Shown: positions 5,523 to 5,771 of the stretch, in pieces | Layout: each line of letters opens with the position of its first letter | How positions within the stretch are numbered: the first letter of the stretch is position 1 | NCBI GenBank assembly: GCA_947074225.1 | Contig: CAMTOX010000137.1 | Span: 1 to 5,771 of the forward strand | Reading direction: 5' to 3' | From: an uncultured bacterium | Lineage (GTDB): Bacteria > Bacteroidota > Bacteroidia > Bacteroidales > Paludibacteraceae | Length of the DNA stretch: 5,771 nt | The notes under the pieces: generated by a model | What the model saw: only the letters and a program-made list of their open reading frames with translations | Database searches by the model: none | What the model was told of the DNA's origin: nothing | Translations under genes and position numbers: made by a program

Positions 5523-5684
5523 CCGCTGTAGTAAATCGGCTTCATCGTACAGAGGTAAATCGCTATCCCAACTAAACTCGCGTCGCGTCGCACTACTATT
5601 GATACCATTTCTACACGCTCATACAAAGTTGGGATGGCCGCTCTTACCTCTTCCCGATGTTAACCAGACGATTTACTAAGGCGG
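5523..5684. ncRNA. Extended imperfect hairpin, candidate structured RNA or palindromic element
   Basis: Five collinear stems nest in register: 5523-5526 with 5681-5684 (4 bp), 5529-5538 with 5669-5678 (10 bp, TAGTAAATCG), 5543-5547 with 5655-5659 (5 bp), 5551-5558 with 5644-5651 (8 bp, AGAGGTAA) and 5565-5573 with 5627-5635 (9 bp, ATCCCAACT). These 36 pairs are separated by small internal loops, mostly near-symmetric (2/2, 4/9, 3/3, 6/8). The 53-nt cap contains CGCGT twice in tandem. GTAAATCG occurs twice in the left arm (5531-5538 and 5555-5562), offering an alternative partner for CGATTTAC. It directly follows the branched hairpin, so both may be one element. The strand of any transcript is unknown, and no known RNA family was recognised. 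A MITE-like palindrome is the main alternative. Confidence 0.45.
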
Positions 5685-5771
5685 AGCCGGGTTATTGAGA
5701 TGCACGTCTGAGAAGAGGATTTTTGTTTTGTGCGATTTGAATATTTCATATATCAATTGCAAATAGGTGAT

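Larger units (their letters stand above)
4975..5771. other. Gene-free, structure-rich region at the contig end
   Basis: No credible coding sequence was found in these 797 bases on either strand. The only open frames over 60 codons (5426-5626 minus, 5491-5679 plus) lie across the hairpins and resemble no protein I recognise. The inverted repeats listed separately take up much of 5067-5684. 4975-5066 and 5685-5771 show nothing I can assign; the last bases are A+T-rich (5721-5771) and may precede a gene beyond the contig. Confidence 0.7.

Noticed and set aside
5426..5679. Small open frames on both strands (66 and 62 codons)
   Set aside because: They overlap each other and the hairpins, have low-complexity Lys/Arg- or Ser/Leu-rich translations, and show no promoter or family resemblance.
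5703..5715. Second adapter fragment (ACGTCTGA-like)
   Set aside because: Only about eight bases match the adapter and the flanks diverge, so it is a chance match, unlike the full-length match at 1-53.
5364..5771. 5' end of a group II intron (GTGCGCC...GGGTGC start)
   Set aside because: Only the first dozen or so bases resemble the intron boundary. The following sequence lacks recognisable domain I motifs and no reverse transcriptase or domain V is seen; the bases are better explained as a small hairpin inside a palindrome.

Overview
The window looks like the end of a draft contig from a member of the Bacteroidales, most likely near Prevotellaceae; the genus cannot be fixed from sequence alone. 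Evidence for this is the A+T-rich composition, the lack of Shine-Dalgarno sites before the genes, a Bacteroidetes-type -7 element (TAnnTTTG) before the msrC gene, and the style of the proteins, including a ~1000-residue AsmA-like protein and a STAS-like DUF4325 protein. The first 53 bases are not genomic. They match an Illumina TruSeq i7 adapter, including an 8-base index, with two mismatches, so biology starts at base 54.

Layout: 54-101 is probably the last 15 codons of a truncated upstream gene. 107-3193 (+) encodes a 1028-residue inner-membrane-anchored AsmA-family protein. A strong two-way terminator hairpin (3269-3313) separates it from a convergent two-gene minus-strand operon. In transcription order, that operon encodes a 115-residue STAS-like DUF4325 protein (4235-3888) and, after 3 nt, a 187-residue PIN-domain ribonuclease (3884-3321). 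The intergenic region 4236-4485 carries a nested inverted repeat and, before the next gene, a promoter covered by a nearly perfect 14-bp dyad. 4486-4974 (+) encodes free methionine-(R)-sulfoxide reductase (fRMsr, GAF fold) with all three conserved cysteines.

The last 797 bases (4975-5771) contain no convincing gene but are dense in secondary structure: a 24-bp hairpin running into 11-bp tandem repeats, a run of REP-like palindromes, a branched hairpin and a ~160-nt extended hairpin. They are either an extragenic repeat cluster or an undescribed structured RNA.

The functions do not form one pathway. AsmA acts in the cell envelope and fRMsr repairs oxidised free methionine. The STAS-like/PIN pair is the best candidate for an undescribed system: a nuclease whose upstream partner is a STAS-fold protein instead of a VapB-type DNA-binding antitoxin.
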